Shown here piece by piece: positions 7,558 to 13,446 of a DNA stretch of 22,702 bases. Location: the IMG/VR virus record IMGVR_UViG_3300042397_000308, positions 1 through 22,702 of that record; one strand, 5' to 3'. How positions within the stretch are numbered: the first letter of the stretch is position 1; every line of letters begins with the position of its first letter. Both the position numbers and the translations under genes were made by a program. Below the pieces are notes generated by a model. That model was given only the letters and a program-made list of their open reading frames with translations. It had not been told where the DNA came from and ran no database searches. Source of the DNA: a virus.

Positions 7558-7849
7558 ATTTGCACAATCCTCCTATATTTGCACAATTATTCCAAAGCAC
7601 TTGGAAAATTCTCTAGCCCTTATAGCAGAAGGGTCGCAGGGGATTTTTTTTGTATTATTCCAAGAATAATAATAATAAAGAAAGTATAAATATATAGAGG
7701 TAATACATTTGTGTATGCTTGATTCTTTTCAAGGATTCGTTTGCCTGAAAAGCTGGAATAATTGGAATATTCTGGCAGAAGCCCTGTTTATAAGGGGGTA
7801 TTTTTCCAAAGTACCTCTAAAAATGCCGTATAGGAGGATTGTGCAATTA
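7558..7849. other. Origin-like block: iterated motifs and a long degenerate inverted repeat
   Basis: No credible gene lies between 7465 and 8009. ATTTGCACAAT occurs at 7558-7568 and 7577-7587, and a related ATTGTGCAAT at 7839-7848 is inverted. TTGCACAATCCTCCTATA (7560-7577) has a perfect 18-base inverted partner at 7829-7846. Two more blocks follow in the same order on both arms: ACTTGGAAAATT (7599-7610) against TTTTTCCAAAGT (7801-7812), and CCCTTATA (7617-7624) against TATAAGGG (7789-7796). The arms therefore span about 65 and 58 bases and face each other across an AT-rich core (7625-7788) containing AATAATAATAATAA and several ATTCCAA/TTGGAAT words. This pattern fits a replication origin or a two-sided operator. 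The structure is seen; the role is inferred. Confidence 0.5.
7789..7803 (+). repeat. TATAAGGGGGTATTT motif, copy 2
   Basis: Identical over 15 bases to 6687-6701. It forms the inner end of the right arm of the inverted repeat in the origin-like block; CCCTTATA at 7617-7624 is its shorter inverted partner in the left arm. Confidence 0.6.
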
Positions 7850-7896
7850 CACCAAGGTATGCAAAGCATTACATAGCATAGCCAAGCTGACACCCA

Positions 7897-7916
7897 GTAA
7901 TCTAGACCTGTCTATA
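7897..7916 (+). repeat. Directional palindromic repeat, copy 3 (degenerate right arm)
   Basis: GTAATCTAGACCTGTCTATA. The left arm is intact; the right arm is GTCTATA, with one change. It ends 23 bases before the TGTTACACT element and about 93 bases before the ribbon-helix-helix gene, a plausible autoregulatory site. Confidence 0.85.
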
Positions 7917-7939
7917 TTTCACGCAATACATTAAGCATA

Positions 7940-7948
7940 TGTTACACT
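7940..7948 (+). promoter_or_regulatory. Possible extended -10 promoter for the ribbon-helix-helix gene
   Basis: TGTTACACT (TGn plus TACACT) without a clear -35; the predicted start is near 7955, giving a leader of about 55 bases. The same nine bases occur on the minus strand before terS (6196-6204). Palindromic repeat copy 3 lies just upstream, where a regulator could control it. Confidence 0.35.
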
Positions 7949-8009
7949 CCTGATGTGTACCGCCTCGGACACTCACTTAACACACAAAGCAAACGCAAAG
8001 GAAACACAA

Positions 8010-8315
8010 ATGAGCAACACCAAAAGCATCAAACCCCGCCAAAAACTGTACGATGATGTCCTTGTCATCAGATTACCGCAACAAACCAAAGGGCAATTCG
8101 AACTCATAGCAACCAAGCAATTACGCAGACCAAGCGAAGTAGCCCGAGAAATAATCATGGCATATGTGAACCAATACCAACCAATGCTTCACTCACTCGG
8201 TCAAGCGCAAAACAAACCAAAACCTAGACCCGCACATGAGTATGACTTGCGCCTACCAACATCAGCACGACCACCAAGCCAGCAAGCAGACGAAAACTGG
8301 GATGACTGGGGCTAA
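8010..8315 (+). CDS. Ribbon-helix-helix DNA-binding protein (candidate repeat-binding regulator)
   Basis: I choose the ATG at 8010 (101 residues) because AAAGGAAA precedes it; an in-frame ATG 57 bases upstream has no ribosome binding site. Residues about 15-22 (DDVLVIRL) form the DNA-contacting strand. PQQTKGQFELIATKQL (about 23-38) is helix A, and RPSEVAREIIMAYVNQ (about 40-55) is helix B with the usual R-x-S-E-V-A-R-E-I turn. This is the Arc/CopG/ParD fold, which binds inverted or tandem half-sites as a dimer of dimers. The C-terminal 45 residues are Pro/Gln-rich and end in an acidic ENWDDWG. The gene lies between palindromic repeat copies 3 and 4, making it the best candidate for their binding protein; that link is inference. 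Confidence 0.8.
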   Translation: MSNTKSIKPRQKLYDDVLVIRLPQQTKGQFELIATKQLRRPSEVAREIIMAYVNQYQPMLHSLGQAQNKPKPRPAHEYDLRLPTSARPPSQQADENWDDWG

Positions 8316-8335
8316 ACAACACCTGTAAAGCTGAC

Positions 8336-8364
8336 TTGACAAACCTAGTATAAGGGCGTATAAT
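8336..8364 (+). promoter_or_regulatory. Perfect consensus sigma70 promoter
   Basis: TTGACA at 8336-8341, 17 bases, then TATAAT at 8359-8364: consensus at both hexamers and in spacing. The spacer contains TATAAGGGCGTAT (8349-8361), a variant of the motif at 6687 and 7789. The 11 bases TATAATGTAGT recur at the promoter at 9828. The nearest well-supported gene downstream starts only at 9055, so this promoter seems to make a long untranslated RNA. Confidence 0.92.
8349..8361 (+). repeat. TATAAGGG[G/C]GTAT motif, copy 3, inside the promoter spacer
   Basis: TATAAGGGCGTAT differs by one base from the copies at 6687 and 7789. A protein bound here would block the consensus promoter, so this is an operator-like position. 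Confidence 0.5.
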
Positions 8365-8397
8365 GTAGTTATAGCTGGAGTATTGGGTTTTAACTAT

Positions 8398-8417
8398 GTA
8401 ATCTAGACCTGTCTATT
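8398..8417 (+). repeat. Directional palindromic repeat, copy 4 (degenerate right arm)
   Basis: GTAATCTAGACCTGTCTATT. The left arm is intact and the right arm has two changes. It lies 34 bases after the -10 of the consensus promoter, within the first 50 transcribed bases. Confidence 0.85.
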
Positions 8418-8589
8418 TTGCACCAACACTTCACCCTCTTTAACAACATACTGTATTTGCGGGTACTGCATGGGATTACAACCATCTACCCGCAAAGCAA
8501 ACCGCATGGTCAATTAGACGAAGTATATAGTCGGGACTTGCGTAGCGTTGCGTTGATAATCATTGGGAGATTGGAGTTAAGTAAGCCAA

Positions 8590-8609
8590 GTAATCTAGAC
8601 CAGTCTAGA
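8590..8609 (+). repeat. Directional palindromic repeat, copy 5
   Basis: GTAATCTAGACCAGTCTAGA, identical to copy 2. It lies inside the gene-free transcribed stretch, 192 bases after copy 4. Confidence 0.92.
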
Positions 8610-9003
8610 AAACAAAGTAAACATAACCCCATGACTAATTGCCCTAGCTATACCATCGACCGCCCTCATACTGGCAAGCACACTACGCAACATGATGATT
8701 TCCTATACTAAGCCGATAAGTTCGGGTGCGAGGGGTAAAAGTCCCTAGCTAGGTTTATGTAAGTATCTTTGTAGGCGAGGTTTATCAGTGCATATTTTAG
8801 TGTGGCTGTACCTCCATCTTGGGCTTTACAACTATCACGCTCTCTCATACATACAAACAAAAAACTTAGTTTCGGTGGCATGACCCGTCAGTCATGCGTC
8901 AATATTTGGTAGGTACAAGCGGCTCTCTTTAGGGTGTTTCGGCTTGACCGCCTAGCGTAACTACCTACTCACTTAACGACAATAAATGGCTAAAAGATTC
9001 TGA

Positions 9004-9040
9004 GGATAGCTTAGCGATAGGCTATCCGATTGAGTTTTTT
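9004..9040 (+). terminator. Weak terminator or attenuator before the small-gene cluster
   Basis: GGATAGC (9004-9010) pairs with GCTATCC (9021-9027) over a 10-base loop, and a run of six T follows at 9035-9040. The 7-base gap between stem and T-run makes it weaker than the terminator at 7438. It may only partly stop transcription before the gene at 9055, whose ribosome binding site begins at 9043. Confidence 0.4.
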
Positions 9041-9054
9041 ACAAGGAGAAAACT

Positions 9055-9231
9055 ATGAAGGTGATTAAGCTGTATCGAAAGCCTGATAAGCCTGAGTTCT
9101 TTGTTTTGGTAAAGCAAGTAGGCAACGAGATTCTTTTGGTTTACCCCATTGATAAGCCCGAGCGTAAGCGAAGTGCTAGGTGGCTTGGATTAAACGAAGT
9201 TTATATTGACTGGATAAGGGAGTTTATATGA
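9055..9231 (+). CDS. 58-residue basic protein, function unknown
   Basis: The ATG follows AAGGAGAAAACT, an excellent ribosome binding site, and the frame ends with TGA overlapping the next ATG (ATGA). The product is rich in Lys, Arg and aromatic residues, starts MKVIKLYRKPDKPEFFVLV and looks like a small alpha/beta domain with two strands (FFVLVK, ILLVYPI) and a C-terminal helix (VYIDWIREFI). No known family is recognised. It is the first of four small genes coupled by short overlaps. Confidence 0.72.
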   Translation: MKVIKLYRKPDKPEFFVLVKQVGNEILLVYPIDKPERKRSARWLGLNEVYIDWIREFI

Positions 9232-9425
9232 AGCACTTATGCCGTACTTGTGGGGAAACCATACCCAAGGGCAGAGCAGATTTAGGTTACCGCCTATGCC
9301 TTGAACATGGTGACAAAGAAGCAAAGAGCCGTAGATTTACTATTGCACCACTAAACAAAAGCAACTATGTTTGCATCACCGACATAACCATGCTTAAACA
9401 ACTTAACCCAAAGAGGACAACATGA
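9228..9425 (+). CDS. Small zinc-finger-like protein
   Basis: A 65-residue protein, ATGA-coupled on both sides. Cys5-x2-Cys8 and Cys24-x2-His27 (CRTC ... CLEH) flank a short GETIPKGRADLGYRL loop, giving a likely CCCH zinc site of the small treble-clef or ribbon kind common in phage early genes. The C-terminal half has no visible domain. Such proteins often bind nucleic acid or RNA polymerase; nothing here tells which. Confidence 0.75.
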   Translation: MKHLCRTCGETIPKGRADLGYRLCLEHGDKEAKSRRFTIAPLNKSNYVCITDITMLKQLNPKRTT

Positions 9426-9625
9426 CAGCCAAAAAGCGCAGTAACGCTAAAACAAACTTTGACATATACCAGCTAGATCATGCGATCACCGAAGAATTTA
9501 AGCAGTTCAACGGGCAACCCGAAGCATTGCATAACAAGCTGGAAGTAGTTAAGAAGTACAACCCGTTTTTGTTTTTATTCCAAGTCAACCCAACCCAAGG
9601 AGAACAACATGAGTACACGAAATAA
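9422..9625 (+). CDS. 67-residue protein, function unknown
   Basis: Starts in an ATGA overlap with the previous gene, with AGAGGACA upstream. The N-terminus is basic (MTAKKRSNAKTNF) and the rest is mixed helical, with a hydrophobic NPFLFLFQVNP near residue 47. It overlaps the next gene by 17 bases. No family is recognised. Its membership of the four-gene overlap cluster is the main support for it being real. Confidence 0.65.
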   Translation: MTAKKRSNAKTNFDIYQLDHAITEEFKQFNGQPEALHNKLEVVKKYNPFLFLFQVNPTQGEQHEYTK

Positions 9626-9818
9626 AGGAATGGGTAAAACCTACCGATCAGCAAGCGAAGCGTTTAGAGATGCAGACTATGCAACACCCATATGGCGGTG
9701 CGAATCTGACTGGGATAGAACTAAGGATTACCTCGTATGGGGTGTGATGTGGGCAGTAGTGTTTGCCAGTCTATATCTGTTAGCAACATGGTTTGAAAGT
9801 GGACTTGCAGGTACATAG
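9609..9818 (+). CDS. Small single-span membrane protein
   Basis: A 69-residue protein preceded by AAGGAGAACAAC within the upstream gene. Residues about 1-40 are polar and charged (cytoplasmic-like), and about 42-62 (LVWGVMWAVVFASLYLLATWF) form one membrane helix. Phage proteins of this shape include superinfection-exclusion, lysis-accessory and host-takeover factors, but there is no evidence for any one of these. The stop codon lies within the spacer of the promoter at 9805-9833. Confidence 0.72.
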   Translation: MSTRNKGMGKTYRSASEAFRDADYATPIWRCESDWDRTKDYLVWGVMWAVVFASLYLLATWFESGLAGT

Positions 9819-9833
9819 TAAATCTGTTATAAT
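9805..9833 (+). promoter_or_regulatory. Sigma70-type promoter for the ATPase-VWA operon
   Basis: TTGCAG at 9805-9810, 17 bases, then TATAAT at 9828-9833. It shares the 11 bases TATAATGTAGT with the promoter at 8359. Transcription would start near 9840, about 90 bases before the ATG at 9931, with a terminator-like hairpin in between. Confidence 0.72.
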
Positions 9834-9871
9834 GTAGTATAAGTAATTAAAGTAGTAAATCTTTTGTGCTT

Positions 9872-9911
9872 GGGGGGTTTTCTAGACCAGTCTAGATTAC
9901 CTCCCCTTTTT
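9872..9911 (+). promoter_or_regulatory. Terminator-like attenuator built around a palindromic repeat
   Basis: Around the repeat core (9881-9896), the flanks continue the pairing: G9872-T9878 pair with A9899-C9905 (one G-T wobble), after a two-base mismatch. The whole stem is then 14 pairs and is followed by five T (9907-9911). Between the promoter at 9805-9833 and the gene at 9931, this could stop transcripts early. Whether the RNA hairpin or a protein bound to the DNA site matters cannot be told from sequence. Confidence 0.5.
9881..9900 (-). repeat. Directional palindromic repeat, copy 6 (inverted)
   Basis: On the minus strand it reads GTAATCTAGACTGGTCTAGA, identical to copy 1. It is the only copy in reverse orientation and the only one embedded in a longer hairpin. 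Confidence 0.92.
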
Positions 9912-9930
9912 ACTTTCTAAGGAGAATCAA

Positions 9931-10827
9931 ATGGAACAAACAAACTTAGCATTAAACGACGGCGAGTATGCCTATTCGAAGATCAGCAGTAGTGCCATGC
10001 TGATTGACCTGTCCCTGTCTGTATGGACTGGGCGTAAGTTAGATAAGCAAGTCAGCAACGAGATCGACTCAGCCAAGCGGACTAAATCTAGGGCAGGGAA
10101 CTATCACAAGAACTTGCTCGCTGGCTCTGAAAAATTAGCGGAGATCGGCAAGATCGCATCGGCGGTGCGTAACTGGTCTTATGGGCAGACATCGCCTTGG
10201 TCAGATACGGGTACTCGGTTACTTCCATCTACTTTATTCTTTGATTACAAAGCGAAGCTAACAGAATACGAGAAGATGTTTACACAAGCGGTTACAGATT
10301 TCTTAGCTGAATACGACACACTTGTAGCATCGTCAGCGTTTGCCCTCGGTGACCTGTTTAATCGTGAGGATTACCCACCAGTTGAGAAAGTTGCTCAGAA
10401 GTTTGGGTTTTTCTATACTTTCAGCCCTGTACCCGAAGTAGGCGATTTTCGTGTGGACATTGGCGAAGCGGGTATGGCGGAGTTGCGTGCCAATTACGAA
10501 GGTGCGTACAAGTCAAAGATTGAGAACGCTATGAGTGATGCGTGGACTAAGTTGCATGATGTGATGGGCAGTATCTCAGAACGCTTGGACTACTCAGACG
10601 ATGACACCAAAAAGATTTTTAGGGATAGCTTGGTGGATAACGCTGTGCAGTTGTGTGGCTTACTCAAACACTTGAACATCACTAACGATAACAAGATGGA
10701 GTATATGCGTAAGAAGTTGGAAGATCAGTTGCGTGGTATCTCAGCCCAAGACTTGCGTGAAGATGAAGGGCTACGCTTAGAAACAAAAAGGACTGTCGAT
10801 GAGATGCTCGGCAAGTTTGCATTTTGA
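9931..10827 (+). CDS. DUF3150-like partner protein of the MoxR-VWA module
   Basis: A 298-residue protein with TAAGGAGAATCAA before the ATG. It is mostly helical and charged, with no membrane segment or catalytic motif that I can see. It has an N-terminal strand-like region (MLIDLSLSVWTGRKLDKQVS) and a central DFLAEYDTLVASSAFALGDLFNREDYP segment. The shape, size and position before a MoxR-like ATPase and a VWA/metallopeptidase protein match the DUF3150 family as I know it from phages and bacteria, where it travels with these two. Family membership is recalled from context and general sequence character, so it is less sure than for the next genes. It is probably an adaptor or substrate for the ATPase module. 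Confidence 0.6.
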   Translation: MEQTNLALNDGEYAYSKISSSAMLIDLSLSVWTGRKLDKQVSNEIDSAKRTKSRAGNYHKNLLAGSEKLAEIGKIASAVRNWSYGQTSPWSDTGTRLLPSTLFFDYKAKLTEYEKMFTQAVTDFLAEYDTLVASSAFALGDLFNREDYPPVEKVAQKFGFFYTFSPVPEVGDFRVDIGEAGMAELRANYEGAYKSKIENAMSDAWTKLHDVMGSISERLDYSDDDTKKIFRDSLVDNAVQLCGLLKHLNITNDNKMEYMRKKLEDQLRGISAQDLREDEGLRLETKRTVDEMLGKFAF

Positions 10828-11033
10828 AAGCGGGAGATCAGGTAGTAGATAGGCATGGGAATGTAGGAGAAGTAAAACAAGTAGGGCATAACTTTTTTGA
10901 TATAGATGCAGTTCAGGTGCATTGGTATGCGTTTATGTCCGACTTTGAAGTACCGCACCCATTTGTAAAACAAAAGTATTTAACAGTAGTAACTAAAGAA
11001 GTAGCAGACATCATTAGAAGTAGCAAACCATAA
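10824..11033 (+). CDS. Small SH3-like protein, function unknown
   Basis: A 69-residue frame beginning at TTG (10824-10826) in a TTGA overlap with the stop of the previous gene. There is no in-frame ATG near the start and no clear ribosome binding site, so translation would depend on coupling. The start KAGDQVVDRHGNVGEVKQV is a typical small beta-barrel (SH3/KOW-like) turn pattern, followed by FFDIDAVQVHWYAF. The C-terminus has a short helix (VTKEVADIIRS). It could be a nucleic acid or protein adaptor within the ATPase module. Confidence 0.6.
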   Translation: MKAGDQVVDRHGNVGEVKQVGHNFFDIDAVQVHWYAFMSDFEVPHPFVKQKYLTVVTKEVADIIRSSKP

Positions 11034-11051
11034 CCACAAGGAGAAGTAACC

Positions 11052-12122
11052 ATGAATGTATTTAACTCTGTAACACTCAAACAATGTGCCGACTTGATCT
11101 GTGCAGTAGGCGATAAGGTAACTGTACTTGCACAAGGTGAGATGGGTATTGGCAAGTCATCTATGCTCAAGACATTGAAGGCTAAGTTCCCTGACCACTT
11201 TGCTTGCTATGTAGATATGACCACTAAAGATGTAGGTGACTTTGCTGTGCCTAAGATTCGCACCATAGATGGTGTTGAGGTGTGTAGCTTTATTCCCAAT
11301 GAGGAGTTTGGCTTTCACTTTGATAAGCCTGTCATCATGATGCTTGACGAGGTAGGTAAGTCTAGCAAGGCGGTATTCAACGCATCACTACGCATCATCT
11401 TAGAACGCAAGCTGGGTAACTATACTTTGCCTGAGGGTTCGATTGTGTTTGCTACAACTAACCTTGCACAAGAGGGTATCGGTGACATGATTCCACCCCA
11501 TGCCCGTAATCGTATGACTACGGTAAAAATATCTAAGCCTACCGCCGATGATTGGATTGATAACTATGCCTTGGACAACGGGATATTACCTGAGGTTATC
11601 CTTACAGTTAAAGAGTTCCCGCAAATGTTTGCATCGTTTGAGGACATCAAAGACCCCAAGGACAACGAGTATATCAATGACCCTCGCAGTCCAAGACCTG
11701 CCTTTGTAACGCATCGCAGTATGGAGAAGGCAAGCGACATTCTCAAAGCAACCAAGCATTTAGATGAGAACATCGTGGGTACTAGCTTAGTTGGCACAAT
11801 CGGCAAGCGTGCGACATACGACATGATGGCTATGGTCAAGCTGGCTAATGATATTCCTACATGGGACACGATCATGGCTAACCCCGACAAAGCACCAATC
11901 CCCGAGTCACCCGCCGCAGTTTGTATGTTGGTGTATTCAGCAGTTCAACGCATCGAGAAGGACAACATCAACAAGTGGGTCAAGTACATGGGTCGCTTAG
12001 CTAAGGAAGCACAAGGTCTGTTTGCAACATCGGTAATGCGTACAAGCAAAGCATCGACAGTTGGTACGAGTTCCGAGTTCATCAAATGGGCAACCACAAA
12101 CAATTACCTGTTCGCACAGTAA
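11052..12122 (+). CDS. MoxR-type AAA+ ATPase
   Basis: A 356-residue protein with AAGGAGAAGTAACC before the ATG. Walker A GEMGIGKS lies at 29-36, Walker B VIMMLDEV at 94-101, sensor 1 FATTNLA at 133-139, and an arginine-finger region ARNRM at 151-155. The insert before sensor 1 (LERKLGNYTLPEGS) is typical of the MoxR/AAA_5 group. The C-terminal 150 residues are helical. MoxR ATPases act as chaperones that remodel proteins together with VWA-domain partners that recognise the substrate; a VWA protein follows at 12265. The TAA stop lies inside palindromic repeat copy 7. Its target in this phage is unknown. Confidence 0.9.
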   Translation: MNVFNSVTLKQCADLICAVGDKVTVLAQGEMGIGKSSMLKTLKAKFPDHFACYVDMTTKDVGDFAVPKIRTIDGVEVCSFIPNEEFGFHFDKPVIMMLDEVGKSSKAVFNASLRIILERKLGNYTLPEGSIVFATTNLAQEGIGDMIPPHARNRMTTVKISKPTADDWIDNYALDNGILPEVILTVKEFPQMFASFEDIKDPKDNEYINDPRSPRPAFVTHRSMEKASDILKATKHLDENIVGTSLVGTIGKRATYDMMAMVKLANDIPTWDTIMANPDKAPIPESPAAVCMLVYSAVQRIEKDNINKWVKYMGRLAKEAQGLFATSVMRTSKASTVGTSSEFIKWATTNNYLFAQ

Positions 12123-12138
12123 TCTAGACAGGTCTAGA
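12119..12138 (+). repeat. Directional palindromic repeat, copy 7
   Basis: GTAATCTAGACAGGTCTAGA. TAA at 12120-12122 is the stop codon of the MoxR-type gene, and the repeat ends right before AAGGAGAAG, the ribosome binding site of the next small ORF. It is the rightmost full copy. Confidence 0.92.
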
Positions 12139-12149
12139 AAGGAGAAGCT

Positions 12150-12281
12150 ATGACTGAGGAAGAAATTATTATTGAACTAAGTAACCGCCTAGCAGATGAA
12201 CCTGATTACGACGAGAACTTAAAACCCAAACTAGAAAGATTACTTGAATTATTGGAGAGTATAAATGCTAACAACATCTAA
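12150..12281 (+). CDS. 43-residue acidic protein between the ATPase and VWA genes
   Basis: The ATG follows AAAGGAGAAGCT, one of the best ribosome binding sites in this region, and the frame of 43 residues ends 17 bases inside the next gene. The product is acidic and helical (MTEEEIIIELSNRL, then a Leu/Glu-rich LERLLELLESI stretch). It has no known family. It is separated from the ATPase only by palindromic repeat copy 7, so it may be a small regulator or partner of the module. Confidence 0.65.
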   Translation: MTEEEIIIELSNRLADEPDYDENLKPKLERLLELLESINANNI

Positions 12282-13446
12282 GAGTCTTACAGTAGAACAA
12301 CGCATTGAACGCAGTCATATCGAACTGATGAAACACCCGCATTTCGTTGCTTATAGTGGTGTGCTGATGGTCGGTAGCGTGAAGGTAGTTGAAGCTGATG
12401 AGTGTCCTACGGCGTACACCAATGGTCGTGATGTGGTGTATGGTCGTGACTTTGTAAATAAGCTGAACGATGCTGACTTGCGTGGTCTTATCTTGCATGA
12501 GAACAAGCACAAGATGTATCGCCACTTATCTACATGGCAACACTTACACAAGATCAATCCAAGCAAAGCGAACAAGGCTTGCGACTATGTGATTAACCTT
12601 GAGATTGACGATGAGGGTAAGCGTACTGGTGGGTTTGTATCTGTACCCAAGGGTGGCTTGCTTGACGAGCAGTATCGCAACCTTAACGCACAAGAAGTTT
12701 TCCACAAGTTGCAAGACGATGACGAGGATGGCGGTGGTAAGGGTAGTGGGCTAGATGAGCATGGATGGGAAGAAGCACAGGACATGACCGCCGAGGAAGC
12801 CGACAAGCTATCCAAGGAGATTGACCAAGCGATACGGCAGGGCGCAATCCTAGCGGGTAAGGTCAAGGGTACGCTAGACCGATGCTTCAATGACTTACTG
12901 TCCGCTAAGGTAGATTGGAAGGAAGCATTGCGTGAGTTCGTCAGTAGTGTGTGTAATGGCAAAGATGAATCTACATGGCGTAAGCCTAATCGTAGGTGGT
13001 TACAGCATGACATCTATATGCCTAGCACAGTCAGCGAAACGATGGGTCGTGTAGTGGTAGCCATAGATACTTCAGGCTCTATTGACGATCAAGCAGTCAA
13101 TCGTTTTCTGTCCGAGGTAGTAGCAATTATGGAGAATGTGAACCCTGAGATGGTCGATCTAATCTACTGGGGTAGTGATGTAGTAGGTCATGAGGTGTAT
13201 GGCATGGGTGATGCAGATAGGATGAAGGCATCTACCAAGCCTGTTGGCGGTGGTGGTACAAGCCCTAGTTGTATTACTACATATCTCAAAGATAAGAACA
13301 TTGTGCCTGAGTGTGCAATCGTGCTTACCGATGGGTATGTGGGTAGTGATTGGGGTGGGCATTGGACAAGCCCTGTCTTGTGGGCAATCGTTGGTGGGTG
13401 CAAGGATGTACCTACTGTTGGTTCAGCAATTTATGTGGAGGAGTAA
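12265..13446 (+). CDS. Metallopeptidase-like plus VWA-domain protein (DUF2201 type)
   Basis: A 393-residue protein with GGAGAG upstream of the ATG. The N-terminal domain has LRGLILHENKHKM with a zinc HExxH motif (His78, Glu79, His82), and ACDYVINLEID at about 105-115 is typical of the DUF2201 metallopeptidase-like domain. An acidic Gly-rich linker follows at about 150-165. The C-terminal domain is VWA-like: VVVAIDTSGSID at about 263-274 has the metal-site D-x-S-x-S, GGGGTS is at about 328-333, and IVLTDGYV at about 352-359 supplies the final Asp. With the MoxR ATPase it forms a classic ATPase-VWA pair. Whether the peptidase domain cleaves anything is unknown; all three HExxH residues are present. 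Confidence 0.88.
   Translation: MLTTSKSLTVEQRIERSHIELMKHPHFVAYSGVLMVGSVKVVEADECPTAYTNGRDVVYGRDFVNKLNDADLRGLILHENKHKMYRHLSTWQHLHKINPSKANKACDYVINLEIDDEGKRTGGFVSVPKGGLLDEQYRNLNAQEVFHKLQDDDEDGGGKGSGLDEHGWEEAQDMTAEEADKLSKEIDQAIRQGAILAGKVKGTLDRCFNDLLSAKVDWKEALREFVSSVCNGKDESTWRKPNRRWLQHDIYMPSTVSETMGRVVVAIDTSGSIDDQAVNRFLSEVVAIMENVNPEMVDLIYWGSDVVGHEVYGMGDADRMKASTKPVGGGGTSPSCITTYLKDKNIVPECAIVLTDGYVGSDWGGHWTSPVLWAIVGGCKDVPTVGSAIYVEE

Larger units (their letters stand above)
8371..9040 (+). ncRNA. Candidate long structured noncoding RNA
   Basis: After the consensus promoter at 8336-8364 there are about 680 bases without a convincing gene. Hairpins are present along the length: TTTGCGGGTA (8456-8465) pairs over 10 bases with TACCCGCAAA (8487-8496) and has an inner ATGG/CCAT; GCATGAC (8878-8884) pairs with GTCATGC (8891-8897); GTAGGTA (8909-8915) pairs with TACCTAC (8962-8968), enclosing GCGG/CCGC. 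A long-range duplex is also possible, with GGGAC plus TTGCGTAG (8533-8545) pairing in nested order with CTACGCAA (8683-8690) and GTCCC (8741-8745). CCCTAGCTA is repeated at 8642 and 8743. A hairpin and T-run at 9004-9040 may end the RNA. Two palindromic repeat copies lie inside. Size and setting recall the giant phage RNAs such as GOLLD, but I see no diagnostic motif. It could instead be a long leader of the gene at 9055. Confidence 0.42.

Noticed and set aside
7616-7643. A second terminator from CCCTT/AAGGG and the following T-run
   Set aside because: The stem is only five pairs and ten bases separate it from the T-run; the CCCTTATA is better explained as part of the inverted repeat.
7897-8609. 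CRISPR array formed by the palindromic repeats
   Set aside because: Spacing between copies is irregular (about 190 to 2240 bases), genes lie between them, one copy is inverted, and no cas gene is present.
8418-8711. A 97-residue open frame after the consensus promoter, starting at TTG
   Set aside because: It starts inside palindromic repeat copy 4 without a ribosome binding site, runs through a 10-pair hairpin and repeat copy 5, and its product has no domain-like pattern. The internal ATG at about 8631 (26 residues) also lacks a ribosome binding site.
8909-8968. A tRNA gene suggested by a 7-pair outer stem
   Set aside because: No T-loop (TTCRA) or anticodon arm of the right size can be placed and there is no proper cloverleaf spacing.
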